Assembly (NCBI GenBank): GCA_905235875.1
Contig: CAJONL010000114.1
Location: 1 to 5,121, forward strand
DNA from: an uncultured Bacilli bacterium
GTDB lineage: Bacteria; Bacillota_I; Bacilli_A; RF39; UBA660
Direction of reading: 5' to 3'
Length of the DNA: 5,121 nt
In this document: positions 1 through 5,121 of the stretch, piece after piece
How the letters are laid out: each line of letters begins with the position of its first letter
How positions within the stretch are numbered: the first letter of the stretch is position 1
Notes under the pieces: generated by a model
The model's database searches: none
Seen by the model: the letters and a program-made list of their open reading frames with translations, nothing else
What the model was told of the DNA's origin: nothing
Made by a program: the position numbers and the translations under genes

Positions 1-2
1 AT

Positions 3-209
3 TCTGTTTCTAGTTGTACAGTTACAATACCTACTGAAGTAAAAAATAGTGTAGGAACGTATAATAATAGTTATGCATGACTTGCAGGAAGCGTTGGTAC
101 AATGAGTGCGAGTATTGCTGCAAATGATACAACAATAACGCTTTCATCAACCAAAACTTATTTTGCAGTGTATCGTTCTAATGTAACTAATTATTATTAT
201 AGTTCATAA
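3..209 (+). CDS. C-terminal end of an unrecognised, probably secreted/surface protein (5'-partial, with an in-frame TGA)
   Basis: I do not recognise this protein. The third forward frame is open from the left edge to TAA 207-209 except for one TGA at 78-80; the other two forward frames stop early (TAG at 11-13, TAA at 40-42). The visible tail is rich in Ser, Thr, Asn, Val and Tyr, with segments such as SVSSCTVTIPTEV and, after the TGA, LAGSVGTMSASIAANDTT and YRSNVTNYYYSS. That composition suggests an exported beta-rich or repeat-type surface protein, which is an inference. There is no C-terminal sorting motif or membrane anchor. A terminator sits exactly on the TAA at 207-209, which argues that the gene really ends there and not at the TGA. 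The TGA therefore either marks a nonsense mutation (pseudogene) or is read as an amino acid; Trp would give a plausible SYAWLAG context. Which of these is right cannot be decided from the window. Confidence 0.5.
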
Positions 210-233
210 GGAGTAAAAACTCCTTTTTCTTTT
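208..233 (+). terminator. Rho-independent terminator overlapping the upstream stop codon
   Basis: AAGGAGT (208-214), loop AAAA (215-218) and ACTCCTT (219-225) form a perfect 7-bp stem, followed by a T-rich tail (224-233, one C). The first two bases of the stem are the last two of the TAA stop at 207-209. It should end the upstream transcript and separate it from cdsA. Confidence 0.8.
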
Positions 234-243
234 ACAAAAATAC

Positions 244-272
244 TATACTTTTATTTTATTTTGTTTTATAAT
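244..272 (+). promoter_or_regulatory. Candidate sigma-A-type promoter for cdsA-rseP
   Basis: A perfect TATAAT lies at 267-272. The best partner 17 bases upstream is TATACT (244-249), which matches the TTGACA consensus at only 3 of 6 positions. The location between a terminator and the first gene of a tight gene pair supports a promoter here. The predicted start near 279 would leave a very short leader of about 18 nt. In such A/T-rich DNA TATAAT occurs often by chance, so the -10 box is a moderate call and the -35 a weak one. Confidence 0.5.
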
Positions 273-283
273 TAAATAAGATT

Positions 284-296
284 GGAGTCGTGATTT
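284..296 (+). promoter_or_regulatory. Ribosome binding site of cdsA
   Basis: GGAG at 284-287 lies 9 bases before the ATG at 297. It is followed by GTGATTT running into the start codon, so the element reads GGAGTCGTGATTTATG. The same GTGATTTA element recurs before truB and rel. Confidence 0.75.
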
Positions 297-1097
297 ATGA
301 AAACTAGAATTATTAGTGCAATTATTATGCTTTTAATAGGAGTTCCTATTTTAATAGTAGGTGGTGCTTTATTTAAAGTATTTGCTTTAATACTTGGAGT
401 TTGTTCTACATATGAGTTGCTTAGTGTAAGAAAAAGTTATAGACAGTTACCTATATTTATAAGAATTTTGTCATATGCAATTGTTGCTTCATTCATTTGG
501 TTCGGTACATCTGTTTATTTAGTTAACTATGAACTTATATATAAATTAATAGCAGCTTTATTCTTATTATATTTTTTACCTATTATTATAATAGATGATG
601 ATAAGAAGTATGATGCCAATGATGCTTTTTATGCAATTGGTTCAACAATATTTTTAGCAATTGCTTTTAACTCATGCGTAATAATTATGAATAAGGATTT
701 AATGTATTTAATTTATGTACTTCTTGTTACGATGATGACTGATACTTTTGCTTATTTTACAGGATACTTTATTGGTAAACATAAGTTATGTGAAAAAATA
801 AGTCCTAAAAAAACCTGGGAAGGTGCAATAGGAGGAACACTTATTGCTACAATTATTGCTTCAACATTTTATATAGTTGTTTTAAATCCTAAAGCAAATG
901 ACTTTTTAATTATATTTGTTACTTTGATTTTATCTATTTTGGGACAATATGGAGATTTATTTTTCTCAAGTATAAAAAGGCATTTTAAAGTAAAAGATTA
1001 CTCTAATTTAATTCCAGGTCATGGTGGAATTCTGGATAGATTAGATAGTGTTATTTTTGTAATACTTACATACATATTATTTATGAATATACTTTAG
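297..1097 (+). CDS. cdsA: Phosphatidate cytidylyltransferase (CDP-diacylglycerol synthase)
   Basis: This integral membrane enzyme (EC 2.7.7.41) makes CDP-diacylglycerol from CTP and phosphatidic acid, the branch-point precursor of phosphatidylglycerol, cardiolipin and other bacterial phospholipids. The 266-residue length is normal for the family. The C-terminal family signature is intact at residues 224-250: S224, K227-R228, K233-D234, then PGHGG at 240-244 and DRLD at 247-250. The preceding conserved block is also present (D149-T150, the Gly-rich stretch around 155-160, KKTWEG at 171-176). Several hydrophobic spans cover most of the chain, including residues 5-33, 57-76, 82-100, 113-131, 135-155, 177-197, 202-217 and 251-266. 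The ATG at 297 has a good SD and is the natural N terminus (MKTRIISAII). The gene opens a pair with rseP, as in many Bacilli, but uppS is not immediately upstream and dxr does not follow. Confidence 0.96.
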   Translation: MKTRIISAIIMLLIGVPILIVGGALFKVFALILGVCSTYELLSVRKSYRQLPIFIRILSYAIVASFIWFGTSVYLVNYELIYKLIAALFLLYFLPIIIIDDDKKYDANDAFYAIGSTIFLAIAFNSCVIIMNKDLMYLIYVLLVTMMTDTFAYFTGYFIGKHKLCEKISPKKTWEGAIGGTLIATIIASTFYIVVLNPKANDFLIIFVTLILSILGQYGDLFFSSIKRHFKVKDYSNLIPGHGGILDRLDSVIFVILTYILFMNIL

Positions 1098-1102
1098 GGA
1101 GG
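1096..1102 (+). promoter_or_regulatory. Ribosome binding site of rseP, overlapping the cdsA stop
   Basis: AGGGAGG at 1096-1102 is a near-perfect SD 5 bases before ATG 1108. It shares its first two bases with the TAG stop of cdsA (1095-1097). The arrangement implies one transcript and probably translational coupling of cdsA and rseP. Confidence 0.85.
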
Positions 1103-1107
1103 AAATA

Positions 1108-2151
1108 ATGATATTAAACATAATTTTATTTATAATTATTCTTGGCTTTATAGTTTTAGTACATGAAGGAGGTCATTTCTTCTTTGCTAAAATGACTGGA
1201 GTCCATGTATTTGAATTTTCAATTGGTATGGGACCTGTTGTCTTTAAAAAAATAGCTAAAGATAAAACACAATATTCAATACGTGCTTTTCCAATAGGAG
1301 GTTTTGTATCACTTGCAGGAGAAGATCCAAGTGAAGAAGTAAGAGAAGAAACAAAAGGTAAAAATCTTCAGGATAAAACAGTATTTCAAAGATTTTTAGT
1401 AATGTTTGCTGGAGTATTTAATAATTTTGTATCTGCATTTTTAATATTAATTATTGCTGGAATACTTTTAGGGGCTCCATCTACTAAACCATATGTATCA
1501 GGAGTAAAAGAAAATTCTCCAGCTGAAGAAGTTGGAATTAAAACTGGTGACTTAATAACTAATATAAATGGTCATAAAATTAAATATCGTGATGATATAG
1601 CTCTATATTTAGCAGTTGAAGATTTATCTAAGCCCTTAAATATATCTGTAGAAAATAATGGAATAAAAAAAGATTTAACACTTAATGCTAAAAAAGAAAA
1701 AAAAGATGGTAAAGAAAGATACATCATTGGAGTTGAACTAAATCCAAAAAAAGAAGGAGGATTTATTAATAGTGTTAAATATGCTTATAATGAATTCTTT
1801 GCTATAATTAAACAAATGTATGTAGTAATAATTAACTTATTTACTGGAGGAGTTCATCTTAATGAGTTAAGTGGACCTGTTGGCATTTACTCAGTAGTTG
1901 GTCAAATGAGTAAAGAAGGTATTACAGCTTTATTATATCTTACAGCACTTTTAAGTATTAATGTTGGTGTAATAAACCTTTTACCATTTCCAGCGTTTGA
2001 TGGGGGTAGAATTCTATTCCTAATAATTGAAAAAATAAAAGGAAAACCTGTTGATCCTAAAATAGAAAATACAATTCATAGTATTGGTTTTATACTTTTA
2101 ATGATTTTAATGATTTATGTAACATTTAATGATATACTTAAGCTTTTCTAA
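1108..2151 (+). CDS. rseP: Site-2 intramembrane zinc metalloprotease RseP/RasP (family M50)
   Basis: RseP cuts transmembrane segments within the membrane. In Bacillus (RasP) known substrates include the anti-sigma factor RsiW, the division protein FtsL and leftover signal peptides. The 347-residue chain has the full S2P layout. The first membrane segment (about 4-18) runs into the zinc-binding HEGGH at 19-23, where H19, H23 and catalytic E20 are in place. GGFVSLAGED follows at 64-73. A second membrane segment spans about 99-122, and one PDZ domain about 127-195 (SPAEEVGIKTGD, IN-G). LSGPVGI is at 254-260, a third membrane segment at about 275-293, and the third zinc ligand D298 sits in INLLPFPAFDGGR (289-301). 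The last membrane segment is about 324-341. Gly at the third position of HExxH is a change from the common HELGH but keeps every catalytic residue. The gene is coupled to cdsA and ends directly in a terminator, so it is the last gene of its unit. Confidence 0.96.
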   Translation: MILNIILFIIILGFIVLVHEGGHFFFAKMTGVHVFEFSIGMGPVVFKKIAKDKTQYSIRAFPIGGFVSLAGEDPSEEVREETKGKNLQDKTVFQRFLVMFAGVFNNFVSAFLILIIAGILLGAPSTKPYVSGVKENSPAEEVGIKTGDLITNINGHKIKYRDDIALYLAVEDLSKPLNISVENNGIKKDLTLNAKKEKKDGKERYIIGVELNPKKEGGFINSVKYAYNEFFAIIKQMYVVIINLFTGGVHLNELSGPVGIYSVVGQMSKEGITALLYLTALLSINVGVINLLPFPAFDGGRILFLIIEKIKGKPVDPKIENTIHSIGFILLMILMIYVTFNDILKLF

Positions 2152-2175
2152 GTCCAATTGGACTTTTTTCTTTTA
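2150..2175 (+). terminator. Rho-independent terminator overlapping the rseP stop codon
   Basis: AAGTCCAATTGGACTT (2150-2165) is a perfect 16-base palindrome, giving a 6-bp stem around AATT, followed by a T tract (2164-2169) that continues after one C. As with the first terminator, the stem begins with the last two bases of the TAA stop (2149-2151). It ends the cdsA-rseP transcript. With the AATT loop unpaired the hairpin is short, so partial read-through into truB is possible. Confidence 0.8.
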
Positions 2176-2187
2176 TTTATATATAAT
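2158..2187 (+). promoter_or_regulatory. Candidate promoter for truB-comN-rel, nested in the rseP terminator
   Basis: A perfect TATAAT at 2182-2187 lies 18 bases after TTGGAC (2158-2163), which keeps the TTG of the -35 consensus. The -35 box lies in the loop and right arm of the rseP terminator. A start near 2194 would leave roughly 12 bases before the truB ATG, so the transcript would be almost leaderless apart from its SD. A new promoter is expected after a terminator, but A/T richness makes the match only moderately convincing. Confidence 0.5.
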
Positions 2188-2192
2188 AAAAT

Positions 2193-2205
2193 AGGATGTG
2201 ATTTA
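2193..2205 (+). promoter_or_regulatory. Ribosome binding site that fixes the truB start
   Basis: AGGA at 2193-2196 followed by GTGATTTA at 2198-2205 abuts ATG 2206. This favours that ATG over the in-frame TTG at 2158, which lies inside the terminator hairpin, has no SD, and would add 16 residues that match nothing expected at a TruB N terminus. Confidence 0.75.
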
Positions 2206-3066
2206 ATGGATAAGTTACTATTAATAAATAAAGAAAAAAATATGACATCCCGTGATGTATGTGATATTATTTCTAAAACTTTAGGTGAAAAAAAAGTAGG
2301 TCATTTTGGTACTTTAGATCCTATGGCTACAGGCCTTTTAGTAGTAGGACTAGGAGCATATACAAAAATAGGTAATTTATTTACTAATAATGATAAAGAG
2401 TATGAAGTAGAAGTATTAATTGGCAAATCAACTGATACATATGATATCACTGGTAATATTCTTTATGAAAGTAGTGATACCATTTCTCTAAAAAACTTGA
2501 AACAAGTCCTTAAATCTTTTGTTGGAACATATAATCAAGAAGTTCCTATATATTCTGCAGTAAGAGTAAATGGTAAAAGACTTTATGAATATGCAAGAGA
2601 AGGGAAAGAAGTTATTTTACCTAAGAAAGAAGTTACAATTTATAATATAGATAATATATCTATATATGAAAAAAATACTAATATTTACTTTTCTTTTAGG
2701 ACTTTAGTATCATCAGGCACTTATATAAGAAGTCTTATTAATGATATATCTAAAAAAATAAATATTCCATTATGTATGAGTGCATTAAATAGAACTATGT
2801 GTTGTTCTTTTAATTTAAGTAATGCCTATACATTAAATGATATAAGAAATGGTAACTTTAAGTCTTTGTCCTTAGAAGATTTTCTTGATATAGAAATAAA
2901 AGAAATTCCTAATTCTTTAGAAAAAAGTATTTTAAATGGTAATAAAATAGATAAAATAAGTAATAAAATGATACTTTTTAAAAAAAATAAAAAAAATATT
3001 GCTTTATATGGGGTATATAATGAGTCTATGAAACCATATTTAGTCTTTAAAAATAATAAAAATTAG
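2206..3066 (+). CDS. truB: tRNA pseudouridine(55) synthase TruB
   Basis: TruB (EC 5.4.99.25) converts U55 in the T-arm of most tRNAs to pseudouridine and also acts as a tRNA-folding chaperone in the cytoplasm. From ATG 2206 the protein has 286 residues. An N-terminal MTSRDV motif (13-18) is followed by the signature VGHFGTLDPMATGLL (31-45) with the catalytic Asp at D38. Further conserved elements are the Tyr of KEYEVEV (Y67), the block from Q111 to G133 (PIYSA-R-NGKRLYEYAREG), and SSGTYIRSL (169-177) with R175. In the first motif the usual Lys-Pro is Lys-Glu (K9-E10), a mild departure. The C-terminal part after about 230 is short, Lys/Asn-rich and weakly conserved, so a complete PUA-like domain is doubtful. 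Two A8 runs (2980-2987, 2989-2996) lie in that tail. The gene leads the second unit; the next gene starts within 25 bases with no terminator between. Confidence 0.95.
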   Translation: MDKLLLINKEKNMTSRDVCDIISKTLGEKKVGHFGTLDPMATGLLVVGLGAYTKIGNLFTNNDKEYEVEVLIGKSTDTYDITGNILYESSDTISLKNLKQVLKSFVGTYNQEVPIYSAVRVNGKRLYEYAREGKEVILPKKEVTIYNIDNISIYEKNTNIYFSFRTLVSSGTYIRSLINDISKKINIPLCMSALNRTMCCSFNLSNAYTLNDIRNGNFKSLSLEDFLDIEIKEIPNSLEKSILNGNKIDKISNKMILFKKNKKNIALYGVYNESMKPYLVFKNNKN

Positions 3067-3080
3067 TATATACTTAATAT

Positions 3081-3085
3081 GGTGA
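3081..3085 (+). promoter_or_regulatory. Candidate ribosome binding site for the ComN-like gene
   Basis: GGTGA at 3081-3085 pairs with the distal part of the anti-SD (consensus GGAGGTGATC) and lies 5 bases before GTG 3091. The ATG at 3079 has no SD upstream (the preceding bases are only A, T and one C or G). This is the reason for preferring GTG 3091, though the call is not firm. Confidence 0.5.
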
Positions 3086-3090
3086 ATAAA

Positions 3091-3321
3091 GTGAATTTTA
3101 GTAGTGTTGAACAGTTAAAAACAAGAGTTATGCCTGCACTTAATAAAAGAGCAAGCGATTTAAAAATATTAGGTTTTTTTAAAACACCTGATGATATTTT
3201 TAATGAATTAAGTCTTATTTGGAAAAACAAAAAAGATCTATGTTTGGCAGAAATTGTAGATGATATATTAAAATATAATCCTAAAAAGGGTAGTGATTTA
3301 GATGAAAAAAAATACAATTAG
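3091..3321 (+). CDS. comN: ComN-like post-transcriptional regulator (small protein)
   Basis: The product has 76 residues from GTG 3091, or 80 from ATG 3079. It resembles, from memory, the ComN/YrzD family of Bacilli, in which ComN controls comE operon mRNA at the post-transcriptional level. The matching pattern is a Leu/Lys helix with a LKILGF core (28-33 in the 80-residue numbering), a short TPDDIFNEL helix (36-44), a basic W-K-NKK segment (48-52), and the terminal LAEIVDDILKYNP stretch (55-67). No signal peptide or membrane segment is seen. It sits 24 bases after truB (12 if ATG 3079 is used), and its end overlaps the start of rel by 20 bases, so the three genes are probably one transcript. 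In B. subtilis comN lies upstream of secDF-recJ-apt-relA, so the neighbour agrees with the family call. The C-terminal tail is highly charged. A role in competence cannot be assumed here, and its target RNA is unknown. Confidence 0.75.
   Translation: MNFSSVEQLKTRVMPALNKRASDLKILGFFKTPDDIFNELSLIWKNKKDLCLAEIVDDILKYNPKKGSDLDEKKYN
3287..3301 (+). promoter_or_regulatory. Ribosome binding site of rel, inside the ComN-like gene
   Basis: AGGG at 3287-3290 and GTGATTTA at 3293-3300 precede ATG 3302. An in-frame TAG at 3299-3301 lies directly before that ATG, so no earlier start is possible in this frame. Because the site lies inside the preceding coding sequence, translation of the two genes is probably coupled. 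Confidence 0.75.
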
Positions 3322-5121
3322 TTATGATGATTTAGATATAGAAATTAAAAAATATTTAACTGAAGATGAAATGAATGAAGTAAAAAGGGCATATTTATAT
3401 GCAGAAAGTAAACATAAGGATCAATATCGTAGAACAGGCGAAGAGTTTATTATTCATCCTTTATTTGTGGCATATATTTTAACTTCAATTAAAGCTGATT
3501 ATAAAACTTTAATGGCAGCACTTTTACATGATGTAGTAGAAGATACTGATACTGATTTAAAGGATATTGAAAAGAGCTTTGGTGAAGAAGTGATGAACTT
3601 AGTAGATGGTGTTACTAAGATTAATAGTATTAATATAAGTACTGAAAATGAACATTTAACAGAGTATTATAAAAAAATAATTGTTGGTATAGTTGAAGAT
3701 GTTAGAGTAATTATCATAAAACTTGCAGATCGTCTTCATAACATGCGTACTTTATATGCACTCCCTCATGAAAAACAGAAGAAAAAAGCAAAAGAAACAT
3801 TAGAAATCTTAGCTCCTATAGCTCACAGGCTTGGAATGCATAAGATTAAAAGTGAACTTGAAGATTTGTCACTTAAGTATTTAAAACCAGAAGCATATAG
3901 AGATGTAGTAGAAAAATTAAGTCATACAAAGCTTGAACGTGAAAGTTATGTTAAAGAAATGAGTAATGAACTAAGCAGTTTGCTTAATGCTAATGGAATA
4001 CCACATGAGATAAAAGGACGTGCTAAAAGTATTTATAGTATTTATAAAAAACTAGATAAAGGAAGAAGTTTTAATGATATTTATGATCTTTTAGCACTTA
4101 GAATTCTAGTAGATAAAGAGCAGGAATGTTATCTAGCTTTAGGTCTTATTCATTCAAAATATAAACCTGTTGCTAAACGTTTTAAAGACTTTATAGCAAA
4201 TCCTAAAACTAATCTTTATCAAACACTTCATACTACAGTATTTGGACCTCATGATAATTTTTATGAAATTCAAATAAGAACTTATGATATGGATGAGGTT
4301 GCTGAAAATGGTATAGCCTCTCATTGGGCATATAAAGAAAATAAAAATGCTGCGGTTGAAATGCAAAATGTAACTGAACAAAAACTTCAATTTTATAAAT
4401 CTATAATCGAACTTAGAGATGATAAATTAAATAGTGAAGAATTTGTATCTAAAGTAAAAAATGAAATACTTAATAATAATATTTATGTCTATACTCCTAA
4501 AGGTGATGTAATAGAAATGCCTAAAGACTCTACACCAATAGATTTTGCTTATCGTATTCATTCTAAAGTTGGAGATAAAATGACGGGTGCTATTATTAAT
4601 AACAATATAGCAAGTATAGATTATAAACTAAAAGATGGAGATATAGTTAAAATAATAACTAATAATAATTCAACTGGTCCTTCTAGATCTTGGCTAGATA
4701 TTGTAACAACTACTAGTGCTAAATCTAAAATTAAAGCATTTTTTAATAAAACAAGTAAAGAAAACTATATAGAAGAAGGTAAAAATTTATTAGAAAAAGA
4801 ATTAAGAAAAAAGAAAATATCTTATGAAGTATTTAATAATAATTTAGATAAAATATTTGAAGAATTAAAAATAGATGATCTAGATACCTTATATTTAAAA
4901 ATAGGAAGTAATAAACACTCTAGTAAATCAATTGTAAGAATTATTACAGGTGAAAAAGAAAATAAAGAAGTTAAAGTAGTAAAAAAAGATAAAGTATCTA
5001 AAAGTGATTCAGATATATTCCTAGGAGATAGTAAGAACATTGAAACAAGTATTGCTAATTGTTGCCTTCCTGTTCCTGGAGATGATATAGTAGGTTTTAT
5101 TACTAAAAGTAAAGGTATAAG
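3302..5121 (+). CDS. rel: Bifunctional (p)ppGpp synthetase/hydrolase Rel (3'-partial)
   Basis: This long RelA/SpoT homolog makes (p)ppGpp from ATP and GDP/GTP on ribosomes carrying uncharged tRNA, and degrades it again (the stringent response). The frame is open from ATG 3302 to the right edge, 606 codons. The HD hydrolase domain is intact: R43/R44, H52, H76-D77, E80-D81, and D143 in LADRLHNMR (141-149). The synthetase follows: GRAKSIYSIYKK (239-250), FNDIYDLLALR (257-267), RFKD (293-296), PKTNLYQTLH (301-310), and EIQIRT (322-327) with ASHWAYKE after it. RFKD is the RxKD form typical of bifunctional Rel rather than the ExDD form of E. coli RelA. The TGS domain spans about 394-453, with H420 in the position expected to contact the tRNA 3' end. 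A zinc-finger block with C587-C588 in NCCLPVPGDDIVGF is just inside the window. The ACT/RRM domain, perhaps 130 residues, should lie beyond the edge. The start is fixed by an adjacent upstream TAG. Confidence 0.96.
   Translation, partial: MKKNTISYDDLDIEIKKYLTEDEMNEVKRAYLYAESKHKDQYRRTGEEFIIHPLFVAYILTSIKADYKTLMAALLHDVVEDTDTDLKDIEKSFGEEVMNLVDGVTKINSINISTENEHLTEYYKKIIVGIVEDVRVIIIKLADRLHNMRTLYALPHEKQKKKAKETLEILAPIAHRLGMHKIKSELEDLSLKYLKPEAYRDVVEKLSHTKLERESYVKEMSNELSSLLNANGIPHEIKGRAKSIYSIYKKLDKGRSFNDIYDLLALRILVDKEQECYLALGLIHSKYKPVAKRFKDFIANPKTNLYQTLHTTVFGPHDNFYEIQIRTYDMDEVAENGIASHWAYKENKNAAVEMQNVTEQKLQFYKSIIELRDDKLNSEEFVSKVKNEILNNNIYVYTPKGDVIEMPKDSTPIDFAYRIHSKVGDKMTGAIINNNIASIDYKLKDGDIVKIITNNNSTGPSRSWLDIVTTTSAKSKIKAFFNKTSKENYIEEGKNLLEKELRKKKISYEVFNNNLDKIFEELKIDDLDTLYLKIGSNKHSSKSIVRIITGEKENKEVKVVKKDKVSKSDSDIFLGDSKNIETSIANCCLPVPGDDIVGFITKSKGI

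Noticed and set aside
2158..2205. TTG 2158 as the truB start
   Set aside because: It lies inside the terminator hairpin, has no SD, and adds 16 residues not expected at a TruB N terminus; ATG 2206 has an SD.
3244..3279. Internal promoter for rel (TTGGCA 3244-3249 with TATAAT 3274-3279)
   Set aside because: Both hexamers look good but are 24 bases apart, too far for a normal promoter; the alternative TATATT at 3264-3269 is only 14 bases away.
3063..3317. Minus-strand 84-codon open frame opposite the ComN-like gene
   Set aside because: It mirrors the + strand gene almost exactly, has no convincing SD or family features, and the + strand frame has a recognisable family pattern and operon context.
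3392..3394. Possible reassignment of AGG away from Arg, known in some uncultured Bacilli
   Set aside because: AGG encodes the expected Arg at the conserved APIAHRLG position of Rel (3827-3829) and fits Arg in the CdsA signature (R228), so the standard meaning holds.
4214..4219. Leu305 in place of Gly in the Rel synthetase motif (NLYQTLH versus NGYQSLH)
   Set aside because: Bacillus-type Rel proteins commonly have Met here, so Leu is a mild change, and the base-stacking Tyr306 is kept.
4154..4390. Minus-strand 78-codon open frame inside rel
   Set aside because: It lies wholly opposite conserved synthetase codons of rel and is a by-product of A/T-rich codon use.
4822..5040. Minus-strand 72-codon open frame inside rel
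   Set aside because: It is a shadow of the rel linker region, with no features of its own.

Overview
The window looks like chromosomal housekeeping DNA from a low-G+C Gram-positive lineage in or near Bacilli, possibly a gut relative of the Mollicutes. By eye the G+C is well under 30%. Codons are strongly A/T-ending, Shine-Dalgarno (SD) sites are strong, and two short U-tailed terminators are visible. The gene set (cdsA, rseP/rasP, truB, a ComN-like small protein, bifunctional rel) is Bacillus-like. All genes are on the + strand and packed tightly. I could not run any database search, so the lineage is an inference.

Layout: (1) 3-209 is the C-terminal tail of an unrecognised, probably exported Ser/Thr/Asn/Tyr-rich protein. 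It carries an in-frame TGA at 78-80 and ends in a terminator that overlaps its TAA. (2) 297-2151 is a two-gene unit: cdsA (CDP-diacylglycerol synthesis) and rseP (site-2 membrane protease), 10 bases apart. It closes with a second stop-overlapping terminator. (3) 2206-5121 is a second unit: truB (tRNA pseudouridine-55 synthase), a ComN-like post-transcriptional regulator, and the first 606 codons of rel, which runs off the right edge. The regulator overlaps rel by 20 bases.

How the genes fit together: cdsA and rseP are the envelope half (phospholipid precursor; intramembrane cleavage of anti-sigma factors and signal-peptide remnants). truB, comN-like and rel are the RNA/translation half (tRNA modification, mRNA-level regulation, (p)ppGpp control in response to starved ribosomes). 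Compared with Bacillus subtilis, dxr is missing between cdsA and rseP, and the secDF-recJ-apt block is missing between comN and rel, so both neighbourhoods look contracted. No RNA gene, mobile element, CRISPR array or riboswitch was seen. No stretch over 300 bases lacks a gene.

The points most worth a second look are the in-frame TGA combined with the absence of TGA stops, the direct comN-rel junction with an A8 tract at the start of rel, the missing dxr, and the repeated GTGATTTA element at three start sites.
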